Assembly (NCBI GenBank): GCA_937915955.1
Contig: CALGIB010000617.1
Location: forward strand, 1 to 6,307
Length of the DNA: 6,307 bases
Reading direction: 5' to 3'
Origin: an uncultured Pseudomonadota bacterium
Lineage (GTDB): Bacteria > Myxococcota_A > UBA796 > CAJQPC01
Part shown: positions 5,706 to 6,307 of the stretch, one piece after another
How the letters are laid out: every line of letters starts with the position of its first letter
Numbering within the stretch: the first letter of the stretch is position 1
Program-made: the position numbers and the translations under genes
Notes under the pieces: generated by a model
Databases searched by the model: none
What the model was told of the DNA's origin: nothing
The model's input: only the letters and a program-made list of their open reading frames with translations

Positions 5706-6211
5706 GCTTCCTCTTCCTGTCGGCGGCCCTGGCCTCGCCGAAGCTCTGTCGCGACCTCGAGCAGAGCAAGGACCAGTTCGATGGGCTCGTGGTCAGCCGC
5801 ATCGAGCGCAGTGGCTACTCCCTGACCCTCGACGACCAAGGCCGCGCCTGGCTGGACATGGTCCTCTACGAGAGCAACGTCAGCCCCCGCGCGCTGCAAC
5901 CCGGCCACGAGCTGCTCCTGAAGACGGACAACGGCACCAAGGTCACGCTGTACAACGTGGCCCGCGTCGACCCCTCGGCGCGCGCGATCGCCACCGAGTA
6001 CACCGTCAGCGTCTCCACCACGTGGCCGACCCACTACGCCCTGGACGCCGGAGCGATCCACAGCCTCGCCCAGTCCACCCCGGCGTTGCTGCGTTTCACG
6101 ATCGACAGCGAGCACACGCTGGAGCTCCCCCGCCGCTACGCGGAGCAGATGCAGCGGGACTTCGCCTGTCTGGCGATGACCCTCACAGAACAGGCCGAGA
6201 GCAGCGAGTAG
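5702..6211 (+). CDS. Exported protein of unknown function
   Basis: A 169-residue protein I do not recognise. It starts at GTG 5702 after a perfect Shine-Dalgarno and overlaps the lipoprotein stop by four bases (GTGA). Residues 1-11 (MSFLFLSAALA) look like a short signal peptide with an A-x-A-like end (ALA, residues 9-11) before SPKLC. The mature protein has two cysteines, Cys16 and Cys156, near the two ends, which could form one disulfide that closes the fold. The middle (about 28-140) alternates polar and hydrophobic residues and is probably mostly beta strand. A basic amphipathic stretch ELPRRYAEQMQRDFACLAMTL near the C-terminus looks helical, and the last residues are acidic. It probably works with the protease and the lipoprotein encoded just upstream, a guess from gene packing only. 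The gene ends 19 bases before tmk. Confidence 0.78.
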   Translation: MSFLFLSAALASPKLCRDLEQSKDQFDGLVVSRIERSGYSLTLDDQGRAWLDMVLYESNVSPRALQPGHELLLKTDNGTKVTLYNVARVDPSARAIATEYTVSVSTTWPTHYALDAGAIHSLAQSTPALLRFTIDSEHTLELPRRYAEQMQRDFACLAMTLTEQAESSE

Positions 6212-6230
6212 AGCGCTGGATCTGGAGACC

Positions 6231-6307
6231 ATGCTGATCGTCTTCGAGGGCCTGGACGGCGCCGGAAAGTCCACCCAGATCCGGGCTCTGGCTCAGGCGC
6301 TGAGGGC
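6231..6307 (+). CDS. tmk: Thymidylate kinase, N-terminal fragment (3' partial, cut by the window edge)
   Basis: The first 25 residues are visible: MLIVFEGLDGAGKSTQIRALAQALR. The hydrophobic strand leading into EGLDGAGKSTQ is the P-loop (Gly7 to Ser14, with Lys13 contacting phosphate) as found at the very N-terminus of Tmk, which phosphorylates dTMP to dTDP in the cytoplasm. The D9 in GLDGAGKS is characteristic of dTMP kinases; related deoxynucleoside kinases share the fold, so a small doubt remains with so little sequence. The start is ATG 6231 with GGAG at 6224-6227, a rather short spacing of three bases. It lies 19 bases after the exported unknown protein with no terminator between, so it may be transcribed with the envelope genes upstream. 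Confidence 0.85.
   Translation, partial: MLIVFEGLDGAGKSTQIRALAQALR

Overview
The window is uniformly GC-rich coding DNA with very short gaps. It looks like a chromosomal segment from a Gram-negative, outer-membrane-bearing bacterium. Clues are a beta-barrel outer-membrane protein ending in Phe, a predicted lipoprotein, and several exported proteins. The combination of a cysteine-rich C-x5-C-x5-C lipoprotein, a trypsin-like protease with a glycine-rich two-helix tail, and a DUF5989-like plus SxtJ-like small membrane protein pair is reminiscent of Myxococcota and other former Deltaproteobacteria. That taxonomic guess is inference. No rRNA, tRNA, CRISPR array, insertion sequence or long repeat was seen.

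Left region (1-429): the last codons of a DUF5989-like small membrane protein and a complete 77-residue SxtJ-like single-helix membrane protein. Both gene types are typically found beside carbamoyltransferase/glycan genes, so the window probably begins at the tail of such a cluster. A 121-base gap with a possible extended -10 promoter follows.

Middle region (430-3391, + strand): a 452-residue outer-membrane beta-barrel protein, then dapA and dapB. These two encode consecutive enzymes of lysine/diaminopimelate synthesis and overlap as TGATG. dapB meets dusA (- strand, tRNA dihydrouridine synthase) tail to tail with an 11-base overlap.

Right region (4347-6307, + strand): a 79-base divergent intergenic region separates dusA from a tightly packed run of three envelope genes. 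They encode a trypsin/HtrA-like protease without a PDZ domain but with two C-terminal hydrophobic segments, a small cysteine-rich lipoprotein, and an unrecognised 169-residue exported protein. These overlap by 1 and 4 bases and have strong Shine-Dalgarno sequences. The start of tmk (thymidylate kinase) follows 19 bases later and runs off the window.

The genes I consider most worth a second look are this protease/lipoprotein/exported-protein cassette. A second point is that all four exported proteins in the window start with very short signal peptides lacking any basic residue, even though strong Shine-Dalgarno sites fix three of the four starts. The metabolic genes (dapA, dapB, dusA, tmk) are ordinary housekeeping genes with intact catalytic motifs.
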